Part shown: in pieces, positions 54,729 to 64,000 of the stretch
Layout of the letters: each line of letters opens with the position of its first letter
Numbering within the stretch: position 1 is the first letter of the stretch
Assembly: GCF_963665355.1 (NCBI RefSeq)
Contig: NZ_OY762229.1
Span: forward strand, 4,650,001-4,714,000
Reading direction: 5' to 3'
DNA from: an uncultured Desulfobacter sp.
Lineage (GTDB): Bacteria; Desulfobacterota; Desulfobacteria; Desulfobacterales; Desulfobacteraceae
Length of the DNA: 64,000 nt
The notes under the pieces: generated by a model
Databases searched by the model: none
Told to the model about the DNA's origin: nothing
The model's input: the letters and a program-made list of their open reading frames with translations, nothing else
Program-made: the position numbers and the translations under genes

Positions 54729-55340
54729 TCAGGATTTCAGGTAGTCGGAAAGAACATTTTCCAACTCGGACATGGCCCCGGCATAAAAATGATCTGCATC
54801 GGCAATGACCTCAAACCGGGGCGTAATATTCAATCTGGAGATAAGAAGATCAATCATGGAAACAGGCGCAAAATCATCATTTTCACCCATAATAATCAAC
54901 CCTGTGCCGGGCAATCGCGTCACCTGGTCAAAGCTGAAAAATGCTGCCGGCGGCGATACCATAATATGATCCCGGATCCTAACACCTGCGCTGACGACAT
55001 GGGCATTTACCCATGAACCAAAAGAATATCCGGCAAGAAAAAGCTGATCATATCCATGGTCCGATAAAAAATCCAATGCAGCACGCACATCATCCTGTTC
55101 ACCCTGGCCATTATCATGGTCTCCGGTACTGCCCCCGGTACCTCTGAGATTAAAACGTAAGGTGGCGATCCCGGCAGACTGGAAACAATCGGCCATCCGG
55201 CATATCACAGAACTGTCCATATTTCCGCCGTAAAGGGGATAGGGATGGGTCAGTACCACGGCTTTCCCTTTCCCCTGGCGGTTCAGATATCCTTCAAGAC
55301 GAATATTATCGGTACTGGTTATGGAGATAAATTCTTCCAT
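54729..55340 (-). CDS. Alpha/beta hydrolase
   Basis: The 203-residue protein has the serine nucleophile elbow 'LAGYSFGSWVNA', an acidic residue in 'GENDDFAPV' and His in 'ADADHFYAG', with the short fold of COG2945-like hydrolases ('HPYPLYGGNMDSSVICRMA', 'RFNLRGTGGSTGDHD'). Substrate is unknown. It starts 21 nt after pyrG and is probably cotranscribed with it. Confidence 0.88.
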   Translation of the reverse strand: MEEFISITSTDNIRLEGYLNRQGKGKAVVLTHPYPLYGGNMDSSVICRMADCFQSAGIATLRFNLRGTGGSTGDHDNGQGEQDDVRAALDFLSDHGYDQLFLAGYSFGSWVNAHVVSAGVRIRDHIMVSPPAAFFSFDQVTRLPGTGLIIMGENDDFAPVSMIDLLISRLNITPRFEVIADADHFYAGAMSELENVLSDYLKS

Positions 55341-55361
55341 GTTTTCACCCGTAGGTTCTGA

Positions 55362-57026
<1,665 letters not shown>

Positions 57027-57085
57027 TCATAAGGGATTAAAAAAGCCGTGTCACAGTTTATTCAAACTGCATAACAATAACAAAG

Positions 57086-57125
57086 AAGGTGAGGCATTTA
57101 TCAAAGGATAAACACCTCACCTTTT
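57086..57125 (-). terminator. Terminator after eno
   Basis: AAGGTGAGG (57086-57094) pairs with CCTCACCTT (57115-57123), with an inner TTTATC/GATAAA stem. Read on the minus strand it follows eno and precedes pyrG; a T-rich tail (TTCTTTG) is present. Confidence 0.7.
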
Positions 57126-57167
57126 CCTCAAACTGATAAAAAAATCTTTACCATGACTATGTCTGGT

Positions 57168-58445
57168 CTATTTTACAACAAACAGATCTTCCGGAAACAC
57201 TGCACAGTCAGCCAGTTCCTCTTCGATGCGGATCAGTTGATTGTATTTGGCCACACGGTCACTCCTGGACATGGAACCGGTTTTGATCTGCCCTGAATTT
57301 ACGCCCACGGCCAAATCAGCGATAAAAGAGTCTTCTGTTTCACCGGACCTGTGGGAAACCACGGTGGTGTAACCGGAGTCCTTGGCCATCTGAATGGTAT
57401 CAAGGGTTTCGGTCACAGTGCCGATCTGGTTAAGCTTGATCAGGATGGAGTTCCCCACGCCCCTGGCAATGCCCTGCTTGAAGATGTCTGGGTTTGTAAC
57501 AAATATATCATCGCCCACGATCTGAATCCGGTTGCCCAGGCGCTGGGTCATGAGTTCCCAGTTATCCCAGTCCCCTTCTGCCAGACCATCCTCAATGGAA
57601 ACCAAAGGATATTTGTCAATCAGTCTTTCATAGTAGTCAATGAGCTCAACAGCAGACAACGTTCTGTTTTCAGCAGCAAACACATACTTGCCGTCTTTGT
57701 AGAACTCGCTGGCTGCCGCATCCAGGCCGATTCCGATGTCCTTGCCCGGACGATATCCGGCAGCTTCAATGGCGGCAATAATATTTTCAATGGCCTCTTC
57801 ATTGGAACCAAGGTCCGGAGCGAACCCGCCTTCGTCACCAACACCCGTGGCAAGCCCCTTGCCCTTGAGTATTTTTTTTAAGTTGTGAAAGGTTTCCGCA
57901 CCCATGCGGATGGCTTCAGACACACAGGCTGCCCCAAAGGGAAGAATCATGAACTCCTGGATATCCAGACTGTTGGCAGCATGGGCACCGCCGTTGATGA
58001 TATTCATCATGGGAACAGGCATAACACGGGCATTAATGCCGCCGATATGGCGGTACAATGGAATCCCGTTGGCGGCGGCAGCAGCCCTGGCAGCAGCCAT
58101 GGATATGCCCAGAATAGCGTTGGCGCCCAGCCGTGATTTGTTTTCGGTACCGTCAATATCAATCATGGTCCGGTCCAGTCCGGCCTGGTCCATGGCATCA
58201 TAACCGATGATTTCCGGGGCTATGACTTCATTGACATTGGCCACGGCATTGAGAACGCCCTTGCCCATAAAACGGTTTTCAGCGTTGTCACGAAGCTCAA
58301 GGGCCTCCCGTGTTCCGGTCGAGGCGCCGGAAGGTACAGCGGCCCGTCCCTGTGCGCCGCAGGCCAGGGTAACATCCACTTCAACCGTGGGATTGCCCCT
58401 GGAATCAATAATTTCCCTTGCCCTGACATCAATCAGTTCCGTCAT
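57168..58445 (-). CDS. eno: Enolase
   Basis: The 425-residue protein has the enolase signatures '[15 protein letters not shown]', '[18 protein letters not shown]' and '[20 protein letters not shown]', followed by '[20 protein letters not shown]'. It converts 2-phosphoglycerate to phosphoenolpyruvate. Ribosome site AAGGGGTGAAAAA precedes ATG. Confidence 0.97.
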   Translation of the reverse strand: MTELIDVRAREIIDSRGNPTVEVDVTLACGAQGRAAVPSGASTGTREALELRDNAENRFMGKGVLNAVANVNEVIAPEIIGYDAMDQAGLDRTMIDIDGTENKSRLGANAILGISMAAARAAAAANGIPLYRHIGGINARVMPVPMMNIINGGAHAANSLDIQEFMILPFGAACVSEAIRMGAETFHNLKKILKGKGLATGVGDEGGFAPDLGSNEEAIENIIAAIEAAGYRPGKDIGIGLDAAASEFYKDGKYVFAAENRTLSAVELIDYYERLIDKYPLVSIEDGLAEGDWDNWELMTQRLGNRIQIVGDDIFVTNPDIFKQGIARGVGNSILIKLNQIGTVTETLDTIQMAKDSGYTTVVSHRSGETEDSFIADLAVGVNSGQIKTGSMSRSDRVAKYNQLIRIEEELADCAVFPEDLFVVK

Positions 58446-58895
58446 TTTTTCACCCCTTATTTTATTTATGGATAATTATTTTTAAGTTTACACCGGATTG
58501 TCTGAATTAAGATCCTCATCTTAATATCAATTTGCCGGGGTACATTCAAGATCTTACCCAATTTAATTTGCCTGGCTTGTGCCAGGTTTCAACCTTTTAA
58601 AACCGTTGTTCAAAAAAGAAAATCAAGGATTATGCAGTACACAAGGATTATGCAGTACAAACGATTGCCCGGATAATAAATTTCTTGTGGATTTAATTAT
58701 TTTTTGATATGGCAAAATACTCTGAAAAAAACACAAATAGTTCTAATTTCATTGCCTGGTGGCTTGCCACTATTTGCTTATTTTCTATTTTTCATACTCT
58801 TATTTTTCATGCTCCCTGAGCTGCCGTGCATTGAAGCTCTAAATCTGTTTGATAAATCAAGTATTATTTAATCTTTAAACAAGGAGAGAATGATT
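58446..58895 (+). other. Gene-free AT-rich stretch with an 18-bp tandem duplication
   Basis: No gene is seen between eno and the SGNH hydrolase. It contains a perfect tandem pair of CAAGGATTATGCAGTACA (58624-58641 and 58642-58659) and a small hairpin CCTGGCTTGTGCCAGG near 58571. An alternative ATG at 58890 is discussed with the SGNH gene. Confidence 0.6.
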
Positions 58896-59729
58896 ATGAA
58901 AAAGCTGTCTTTAAGGGTGTTGTCCTGTTTATTTCTGTGGATAGGTCTTTGTGGTAACGGGCAGGCCACCACAACATTTGACAATCTGGTTGTATTTGGG
59001 GACAGCCTTTCGGATACCGGTAATATTTTTGGAGTTCGGTTGTCCGACGGCGATTTCTGGGTGGAAGATCTGGCGGCATATCTTGGGGCGGACCTGCATT
59101 GCTATGCCTATTTTGGCGCCACCACCGGCCATGACAACCCTGCGGCGACACCTTATGGATATTCACACACGGGGCTTTTATGGCAGATTCATCAATACGA
59201 CCCTTCTTTGTTGGCGGAAACCAGCCTTGTCACCGTATGGGCGGGCGGTAATGACTTGCGTCAGGGATATGACTTGGTAACGGCTGCCACCAATATCAAA
59301 ACCGCCCTGGACACCTTGTATTCAGATGGATTTCGAGACTTTATGGTTCCCAATCTTCCCGACATCGGTGCCACCCCTGCCCTTCAATTCAAGGGCGAAG
59401 AAGCAGCTAAAAATGCGTCTGATTGGACCCTGGCATTTAATATTATTCTGGATGACATACTTGAAACATTTGCCGCCAGTCATACTGATGCGGCGCTCTA
59501 TGCTCTCGATATTTATTCCGCTTTCAACAGTTATGAGATCGGTACTGATGCCTGGACGGAACTTTTTTGGGTTGGCGACAGGTTACATCCATCCGCCACC
59601 GGTCACGCGCTGATTGCAAACCTTGCAGAAAGTGCTGTTGCCACTCCTGAACCCCAAACCGTCCTGCTTTTTATGGCCGGACTTCTCGGGCATATCCTGG
59701 CTGTGCGCAAACAGCAGAATGCCGTCTGA
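58896..59729 (+). CDS. Exported SGNH/GDSL hydrolase with PEP-CTERM-like tail
   Basis: I prefer ATG 58896, nine nt after AAGGAGAG, over ATG 58890, giving 277 residues. A signal peptide is followed by the block I motif 'FGDSLSDTGNIFG' with the catalytic Ser, then 'VWAGGNDLRQGY' and the Asp-x-x-His block 'DRLHPSATGHAL'. The C-terminus 'ATPEPQTVLLFMAGLLGHIL' plus basic residues matches a PEP-CTERM sorting signal, used with exosortase systems for export in exopolysaccharide-producing bacteria. The enzyme likely hydrolyses esters outside the cell. Confidence 0.85.
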   Translation: MKKLSLRVLSCLFLWIGLCGNGQATTTFDNLVVFGDSLSDTGNIFGVRLSDGDFWVEDLAAYLGADLHCYAYFGATTGHDNPAATPYGYSHTGLLWQIHQYDPSLLAETSLVTVWAGGNDLRQGYDLVTAATNIKTALDTLYSDGFRDFMVPNLPDIGATPALQFKGEEAAKNASDWTLAFNIILDDILETFAASHTDAALYALDIYSAFNSYEIGTDAWTELFWVGDRLHPSATGHALIANLAESAVATPEPQTVLLFMAGLLGHILAVRKQQNAV

Positions 59730-59856
59730 TCAGTTGGTTTACAGTAATCGGGATGTATTAGGATTCATCTTCTGCCCAGGCAAAAGCAAGATAGGTACTC
59801 TGCTGCAGTTATTTATCTGTTCCGTATAATTGCCCTGACAGGAAGGCCGCAATACC

Positions 59857-59885
59857 TTGACAAAAAAAGGGCAGTCCTATATTAA
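59857..59885 (+). promoter_or_regulatory. Candidate sigma-70 promoter for adk
   Basis: A perfect TTGACA at 59857-59862 is spaced 17 nt from TATTAA at 59880-59885. The adk start lies 180 nt further on, leaving a long untranslated leader in which I recognise no element. Confidence 0.5.
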
Positions 59886-60064
59886 GATTTTCTGATATGT
59901 TTATGGGCTAATCTTAACTTTGCATAACAAGAAAATGCTCTGCAGCAGACAATGAAAGAACGCGGCCTGGATTTTCCGTTCTTTTATTTTAGAACATTAC
60001 GATTTTTATTATGTCGGACGTGTCCCGACAGGACATGAATATAAACCAATCTCAAGGAGTGAAG

Positions 60065-60733
60065 ATGAACATTTTATTTTTCGGCCCCAACGGCAGCGGC
60101 AAAGGCACCCAGGGAAAAATTCTGAAAGACAAATACAACATTGCCCATGTTGAATCCGGTGCGATTTTCCGCGACAACATCAAGGGTGGCACCGAACTTG
60201 GCAAAAAAGCCAAGGCATTTATTGACGCAGGCGATCTGGTACCTGATGAGATTACAATCCCCATGATGATTGACCGTATCCAAAAAGACGACTGCAAAAA
60301 AGGCTGGCTGCTGGACGGCTTCCCAAGAAATAAAGTTCAGTCTGAAAAACTTCATGCGGCACTGAACGAACAGGGCATCAAACTTGATTACGTCATCGAA
60401 ATGCTTCTTGACCGTGAAGTGGCCAAAAACAGAATTATGGGCAGACGGTTGTGCGAAAATGACAACAACCATCCCAACAACATTTTCATTGACGCCATTA
60501 AACCCAACGGTGACAAATGCCGGGTATGCGGCGGCGCACTGAGCTCCCGTGCCGATGACCAGGACGAGACTGCCATCGACAAACGCCACTCCATTTATTA
60601 TGACACAAATACAGGTACCCTGGCCTCTTCTTACTACTTCAGGGATCTGCCCAATGCGGATTTTAAATACATCACCCTGAACGGTGAACAGCCTCTGCCC
60701 GACGTTACTGCAGAACTGATCTCCAAGTTGTAA
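60065..60733 (+). CDS. adk: Adenylate kinase, long form
   Basis: I start at ATG 60065 after CAAGGAGTGAAG; an upstream in-frame ATG at 60011 lacks a ribosome site. The 222-residue enzyme has the P-loop 'GPNGSGKGTQ' and 'VESGAIFRDNIKGGTELGK', then 'GWLLDGFPRNKVQSEKLHA'. The LID region carries three cysteines ('RLCENDN', 'KCRVCGG') rather than the usual four Cys (or CCCD) of zinc-type adenylate kinases, so metal binding is uncertain. It interconverts ATP, ADP and AMP. Confidence 0.9.
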   Translation: MNILFFGPNGSGKGTQGKILKDKYNIAHVESGAIFRDNIKGGTELGKKAKAFIDAGDLVPDEITIPMMIDRIQKDDCKKGWLLDGFPRNKVQSEKLHAALNEQGIKLDYVIEMLLDREVAKNRIMGRRLCENDNNHPNNIFIDAIKPNGDKCRVCGGALSSRADDQDETAIDKRHSIYYDTNTGTLASSYYFRDLPNADFKYITLNGEQPLPDVTAELISKL

Positions 60734-60739
60734 TAAAAT

Positions 60740-60776
60740 ATAACCCGGACGCATCCCAATACTGCGCCCGGGTTAT
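60740..60776 (+). terminator. Terminator-like hairpin after adk
   Basis: ATAACCCGGACGCA (60740-60753) pairs with TGCGCCCGGGTTAT (60763-60776), with one A-C mismatch. A T-rich stretch follows at 60777-60790. Confidence 0.6.
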
Positions 60777-60840
60777 TCCTTCATTTTTTTCTTGCCTTAA
60801 CTCGTTCAAGTTGTTATAAAGTCCCGTTATAAATATTTTG

Positions 60841-60930
60841 TATGAAAGTCTTAATAAACTTTTGAATCACTTTCATATTTTGTTATGGGGAAATCCGGAT
60901 GTCAATACACCACGTCAACCCATAACTGAT
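60841..60930 (+). repeat. Double-hairpin intergenic repeat, copy D
   Basis: This most diverged copy begins TATGAAAGTC. The second hairpin pairs GTTATGGG with CCCATAAC, changed on both sides relative to copy C but still fully paired. It lies directly upstream of rpsU, between the adk terminator and the rpsU ribosome site. Confidence 0.75.
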
Positions 60931-60964
60931 ATATTTAAATCCATATTGAAAGGGGCGATGCTGC

Positions 60965-61174
60965 TTGAAAGAGATTACTGTCACAGTTATTGATAATGAC
61001 GTTGAAAAAGCTTTACGTATTCTGAAGAAAAAAATTCAGAATGACGGACTGTTCAAACGTCTCAAGGTAAAAAAACATTTCGAAAAACCTTGTCAGTACA
61101 GAAGACGTAAGATGAGAGAGGCAATGAGAAGACAAAGAATTGCCGCTTCCAGATCACGCAGAAAACGTAGCTAA
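60965..61174 (+). CDS. rpsU: 30S ribosomal protein S21
   Basis: The 69-residue basic protein has 'ITVTVIDNDVEKALRILKKK' and 'HFEKPCQYRRRKMREAMRRQ', typical of S21. It starts with TTG 60965; AAAGGGGC lies upstream. S21 acts in translation initiation. It has its own terminator. Confidence 0.95.
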   Translation: MKEITVTVIDNDVEKALRILKKKIQNDGLFKRLKVKKHFEKPCQYRRRKMREAMRRQRIAASRSRRKRS

Positions 61175-61188
61175 GACATTGAAAATCT

Positions 61189-61227
61189 CCCGGCATATCG
61201 TTTTTTTATGATATGCCGGGTTTTTTT
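61189..61227 (+). terminator. Intrinsic terminator after rpsU
   Basis: CCCGGCATATC (61189-61199) pairs perfectly with GATATGCCGGG (61210-61220), followed by seven T residues. Confidence 0.95.
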
Positions 61228-61241
61228 ATGGACATTTCCCC

Positions 61242-62540
61242 ATGTCAACCCCTGGTTATGAACTGTGCCTGGAAAGAATTTACAAACTGGGCCGGTTCGG
61301 TATCAAGCTTGGGCTGGATACCATTTCAAACATTCTGTCACAACTTGACGCCCCCCAGAACAAATACCATACAGTCCATATAGCCGGCACCAACGGCAAG
61401 GGATCCACAGCCGCCTGTATCTCGTCAATTCTTAGTGCCGCAGGATTTACAACAGGTACATACACAAGCCCACACCTGGTCCGATTTAACGAACGGATTT
61501 GCATAAACGGACAACAGATCAGTGATGAAGACGTAGTCCGTGCCTATGAGGCTGTCAATGCCGCAGATACCGGGTCGCGCCGGGCCACTTTTTTTGAAAT
61601 CGTAACAGCCATGGCCTTTTATCATTTTGCCCAAAAGAAGGTGGAGTGGGCGGTCATTGAAACGGGCATGGGGGGCCGATTTGACGCTACGAACATTATT
61701 CGTCCCAAAGTCAGCGTTATCACCAATCTCTGCCTTGAGCACACCGACTATCTTGGACACACCATCCGGGATCTGGCCCGGGAAAAAGGCGGTATCATAA
61801 AGCCCGGCGTACCTGCCGTTACAGCGGTATCCCAGGCATCGGGAATAGAGAAACTCACCATGATCGCCCAAGAGCGTAGAGCCGACCTTTACCGGTTCAA
61901 AAAAGAGTTTTCCTTACGCAAGACACCTGGCCGGCCAACATATAATTACAAGGGAATTTACCAAAACTTTAAAGCCCTGACCAAACCCTTACCCGGAGAA
62001 CACCAGCGGGAAAATCTCTCTTTGGCCCTGGCTGCAAGCGAACTTATCTTTGAACAGAACAAAGGCAGTGATCCACGGTATGATCTGACCATGGAAAACA
62101 TCCACCAAGGGCTTGCCCGGGTCAAATGGCCAGGCCGTCTTGAAAAAATTATGGACCACCCCCTGGTTATACTGGACGGGGCCCACAATTATAAGGCATC
62201 TGCGCTCCTGGGCAAATACCTGACCCAGACATTGGGGAATAAAAAACTGACACTTGTCATCGGCATCCTGGATGACAAGCCCTATGAATCCATGCTGAAA
62301 CAGCTGCTGCCCAGGGCCCAAAGACTCATTGTAACCAAAGCCAAAATCAACCGCAGCATTGAACCCGAGGTGCTTTCAGCAGCTGCCCGAAAAATATTCC
62401 AAGGGGACTTACAGGTCATCGAAGATGTAAAAGAGGCTATATCACATGCAATTTCAATAAGTTGCGACAATGATGCCGTATGTATTGCCGGCTCTCTGTA
62501 TGTGGTTGGAGAGGCCAAAGAGAAATTTGATATGGTATAA
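61242..62540 (+). CDS. folC: Folylpolyglutamate synthase/dihydrofolate synthase
   Basis: The 432-residue Mur-ligase-type enzyme has the P-loop 'HIAGTNGKGSTAACISSIL', 'YTSPHLVRFNERICINGQ' and 'VIETGMGGRFDATNII', then 'LDGAHNYKASALLGKYL' in the C-terminal domain. It adds glutamate to folates. Start ATG 61242 lies just after the rpsU terminator and has no clear ribosome site. The stop codon TAA overlaps the end of repeat copy E. Confidence 0.93.
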   Translation: MSTPGYELCLERIYKLGRFGIKLGLDTISNILSQLDAPQNKYHTVHIAGTNGKGSTAACISSILSAAGFTTGTYTSPHLVRFNERICINGQQISDEDVVRAYEAVNAADTGSRRATFFEIVTAMAFYHFAQKKVEWAVIETGMGGRFDATNIIRPKVSVITNLCLEHTDYLGHTIRDLAREKGGIIKPGVPAVTAVSQASGIEKLTMIAQERRADLYRFKKEFSLRKTPGRPTYNYKGIYQNFKALTKPLPGEHQRENLSLALAASELIFEQNKGSDPRYDLTMENIHQGLARVKWPGRLEKIMDHPLVILDGAHNYKASALLGKYLTQTLGNKKLTLVIGILDDKPYESMLKQLLPRAQRLIVTKAKINRSIEPEVLSAAARKIFQGDLQVIEDVKEAISHAISISCDNDAVCIAGSLYVVGEAKEKFDMV

Positions 62541-62634
62541 CAGCCATGGGCTGAGCCTGACATATCAGCTGCCGGGCTCAGCCCACAACGAAGGTTCAAA
62601 GATCTGCGTAGGTTACACAGACTTTCATATAAAA
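62538..62634 (-). repeat. Double-hairpin intergenic repeat, copy E
   Basis: Read on the minus strand it begins near TATATGAAAGTCTG and ends CAGCCCATGGCTGTTA, the last bases being the folC stop codon. The first hairpin pairs CTGTG with CGCAG. The distal end overlaps the left arm of the inverted repeat before the reverse transcriptase. Confidence 0.87.
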
Positions 62635-63001
62635 CCAGAAGCGTTTTATCAATATTTTTTTGCCCTACCGGTCTTGGGGATAATGCATCAGGATAAGTTG
62701 CTTCACCGGTCAACGTCTCATAAAGAACTTTGGTATCAGGCCATTGATGCAACCCGCTTTTTTTTGAAAACATTTCTAAGAATCTTACCAAATTATCGTT
62801 GCACCATAAAAGCGCACACGATATAAACCCCATATCAGGAATTTGTATGCTGGTCTTGAACCCGCGGCATTGTTCAACAGCGTTTTATCAATAATCCCGC
62901 TCACTTTGTCAACCGGCTTTAATTTTAGTAACAGCACATCCAAGTGCTACTGCCCAGGCGTTTTTATCGGCGGGCCTATTGATGAATCGCTTCTGGTTTT
63001 A
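62630..63001. repeat. 25-bp inverted repeat enclosing about 320 nt before the reverse transcriptase
   Basis: The left arm (62630-62654) begins TAAAACCAGAAGCG and the right arm (62977-63001) ends CGCTTCTGGTTTTA; 23 of 25 positions pair. The enclosed segment has no gene. The 14-mer GCGTTTTATCAATA from the left arm recurs at 62880-62893. It may be a non-coding RNA end-pairing, as in many RT systems, or termini of a small mobile element. Confidence 0.6.
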
Positions 63002-63009
63002 CGAAAAAG

Positions 63010-64000
63010 ATGCACACAGATAGGTTCAGAAAATTAAGAAAAGAATCGTTATCAAACCTTTTTGATAAAAAGGAGGTCAGCTCTGTATGGAGGAAAATTG
63101 TTCGTGGTCAGCTGCGCTCTCTGGATTTCCAAGACTTATACGATCACTATGATTTCAACTACAACATAGAGGATCGAGCTACAGCGATTAGAAATGAAAT
63201 TTTGAATGGAACATATCGTGTTTCACTACCATTAATTTATAGGTTAGAGAAAAAATTCGGTGTATGTCGGCATATTGTTATCCCACAACCAATTGATGCC
63301 CTTGTTTTGCAAGTTCTGGTCGAGTCTATCGCTGATCAGATCATCAAGCACCAACCTTCTGAGAACTCCTTTTACTCTCGTGACAAACACAATGTTGGTA
63401 AGCCGCATGAAGCGGCCGAGTACGGTCTTTCTTTCAGGAAGCAGTGGAAAAAACTACAGAAAGAGATTTACCGATTTAACGATGAAAAAGAGCTCTTAAT
63501 TGTTACTGATTTGTCGAATTATTATGACAGCATAAGCATAGAAGAGCTGAAAAAGGTTTTTTTAGGATATGTTGAGAATAATGAGGTTCTCGTCGATATT
63601 CTCTTCCGTGTAATCGAAGAAATATCATGGAAGCCCGATTATCTTCCATACAGCGGTAGAGGATTGCCCACATCGAATCTTGAAGAAATTCGGTTGCTTG
63701 CGCATTCCTTCCTATTTGAGATCGATGAAGTACTGAAACAACGGACTCACGATTCATTCACGAGATGGATGGATGACATAGTAATTGGAGCAGATGATAG
63801 AAAGGAGGCAATTGAACTAATCAGTTCAATTTCAGACATGCTTAAGAGTCGAGGGCTATCTCTAAATCTCTCTAAAACAGCAATCTATGACAGGAAAGAA
63901 GCTCGTTATCATTTCCAAATTGAAGAAAACAAATATCTCGACTCTTTGGAAGACGTCAAGAAAGGTGATGCCGATTACAATCAGGTAACAACAGATCTAA
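63010..64000 (+). CDS. Reverse transcriptase, N-terminal 330 residues (runs off window), unknown-group/defence type
   Basis: From ATG 63010 a single open frame runs 330 codons to the edge without a stop. RT motifs in order are 'HIVIPQPIDALVLQVLVESI' (RT1-2 like), 'ELLIVTDLSNYYDSISIEEL' (first catalytic Asp), 'SGRGLPTSNLEEIRLLAHSF', the catalytic 'FTRWMDDIVIG' with the Asp pair, and 'RGLSLNLSKTAIYDRKEARY'. The GLPT block replaces the GLPQG of group II introns, and no retron VTG motif is seen after the Asp pair. This points to an unknown-group (DRT/Abi-like) RT, which are mostly antiphage genes. I cannot assign the subgroup. There is no clear ribosome site at this ATG. Confidence 0.78.
   Translation, partial: MHTDRFRKLRKESLSNLFDKKEVSSVWRKIVRGQLRSLDFQDLYDHYDFNYNIEDRATAIRNEILNGTYRVSLPLIYRLEKKFGVCRHIVIPQPIDALVLQVLVESIADQIIKHQPSENSFYSRDKHNVGKPHEAAEYGLSFRKQWKKLQKEIYRFNDEKELLIVTDLSNYYDSISIEELKKVFLGYVENNEVLVDILFRVIEEISWKPDYLPYSGRGLPTSNLEEIRLLAHSFLFEIDEVLKQRTHDSFTRWMDDIVIGADDRKEAIELISSISDMLKSRGLSLNLSKTAIYDRKEARYHFQIEENKYLDSLEDVKKGDADYNQVTTDL

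Noticed and set aside
58740-58790. A sigma-54 promoter at CTGGTGGCTTGCCACTATTTGC
   Set aside because: The spacing between the GG and GC elements is 13 nt instead of 10.
62470-62826. A 118-codon plus-strand frame after folC
   Set aside because: It begins inside folC in another frame and crosses repeat copy E and the inverted-repeat arm; no family pattern is seen.
63010-64000. Retron or group II maturase identity of the RT
   Set aside because: No VTG motif follows the Asp pair in the visible part, and the GLPQG block is changed to GLPT; the group II fragment at 45.5 kb is far away and on the other strand.

Overview
The window looks like a chromosomal segment of a Gram-negative anaerobe of the Desulfobacterales (Desulfobacterota). 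This is an inference. It rests on the spirochaete/delta-type EF-G, a PEP-CTERM-like exported hydrolase, a LIV-type transporter linked to a phenylacetate-CoA-ligase-like enzyme, and many degraded mobile elements. No sulfate-reduction genes are present to confirm it.

Layout. (1) 1-4155, minus strand: a RiPP-type operon. In transcription order it holds a B2-like transglutaminase-fold protease, a PqqD/RRE protein, a 30-residue precursor peptide not listed by ordinary ORF calling (tyrosine-rich tail), an HPr-kinase-like protein, an ABC exporter and the start of a WaaP-like kinase cut by the window edge. (2) 4422-10618, plus: a secreted DUF4384 protein, a secreted trypsin-like protease with a TPR-like region, and a fused hydantoinase/5-oxoprolinase. 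(3) 10723-17506, minus: a small HTH protein, then the housekeeping run ileS-lspA-lgt-holA, with rsmG upstream. (4) 17888-26362: an EF-G paralogue, a P-loop ATPase, alkaline phosphatase, a YibE/F protein, FtsH and a Ca/Na antiporter. (5) 26642-35779, plus: an unusual cassette of two exported beta-lactamase-fold proteins, an ATP:ADP-antiporter-like protein with HEAT repeats, an exported PEP-synthase/glucan-dikinase-like protein, then PPK2. (6) 35832-38119: DUF1003, UPF0316 and tandem USP proteins. (7) 38219-47000: a decayed zone with a broken Na/Pi cotransporter, a broken YbbR gene, transposase remnants (DDE-type, IS200/IS605, IS91), a 5' fragment of a group II intron, a frameshifted cysteine-rich secreted protein and a large BTAD/SARP-type regulator. 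(8) 47842-54193: a LIV-type ABC operon with a PaaK-like ligase. Upstream lies a leader peptide rich in Tyr and Phe codons followed by an intrinsic terminator, which is a likely attenuator. (9) 54197-62540: Lrp/AsnC, alpha/beta hydrolase, pyrG, eno, an SGNH hydrolase, adk, rpsU and folC. (10) 63010-64000: the 5' part of a reverse transcriptase of the unknown-group/defence type, just after a 25-bp inverted repeat enclosing about 320 nt.

A family of about 92-nt double-hairpin repeats occurs five times (17.6, 40.7, 40.8, 60.8 and 62.5 kb), with paired changes that keep the hairpins. Best candidates for undescribed biology are the Tyr-rich RiPP operon, the aromatic leader attenuator, the ATP-antiporter/exported-dikinase cassette, and the terminal reverse transcriptase with its flanking inverted repeat.
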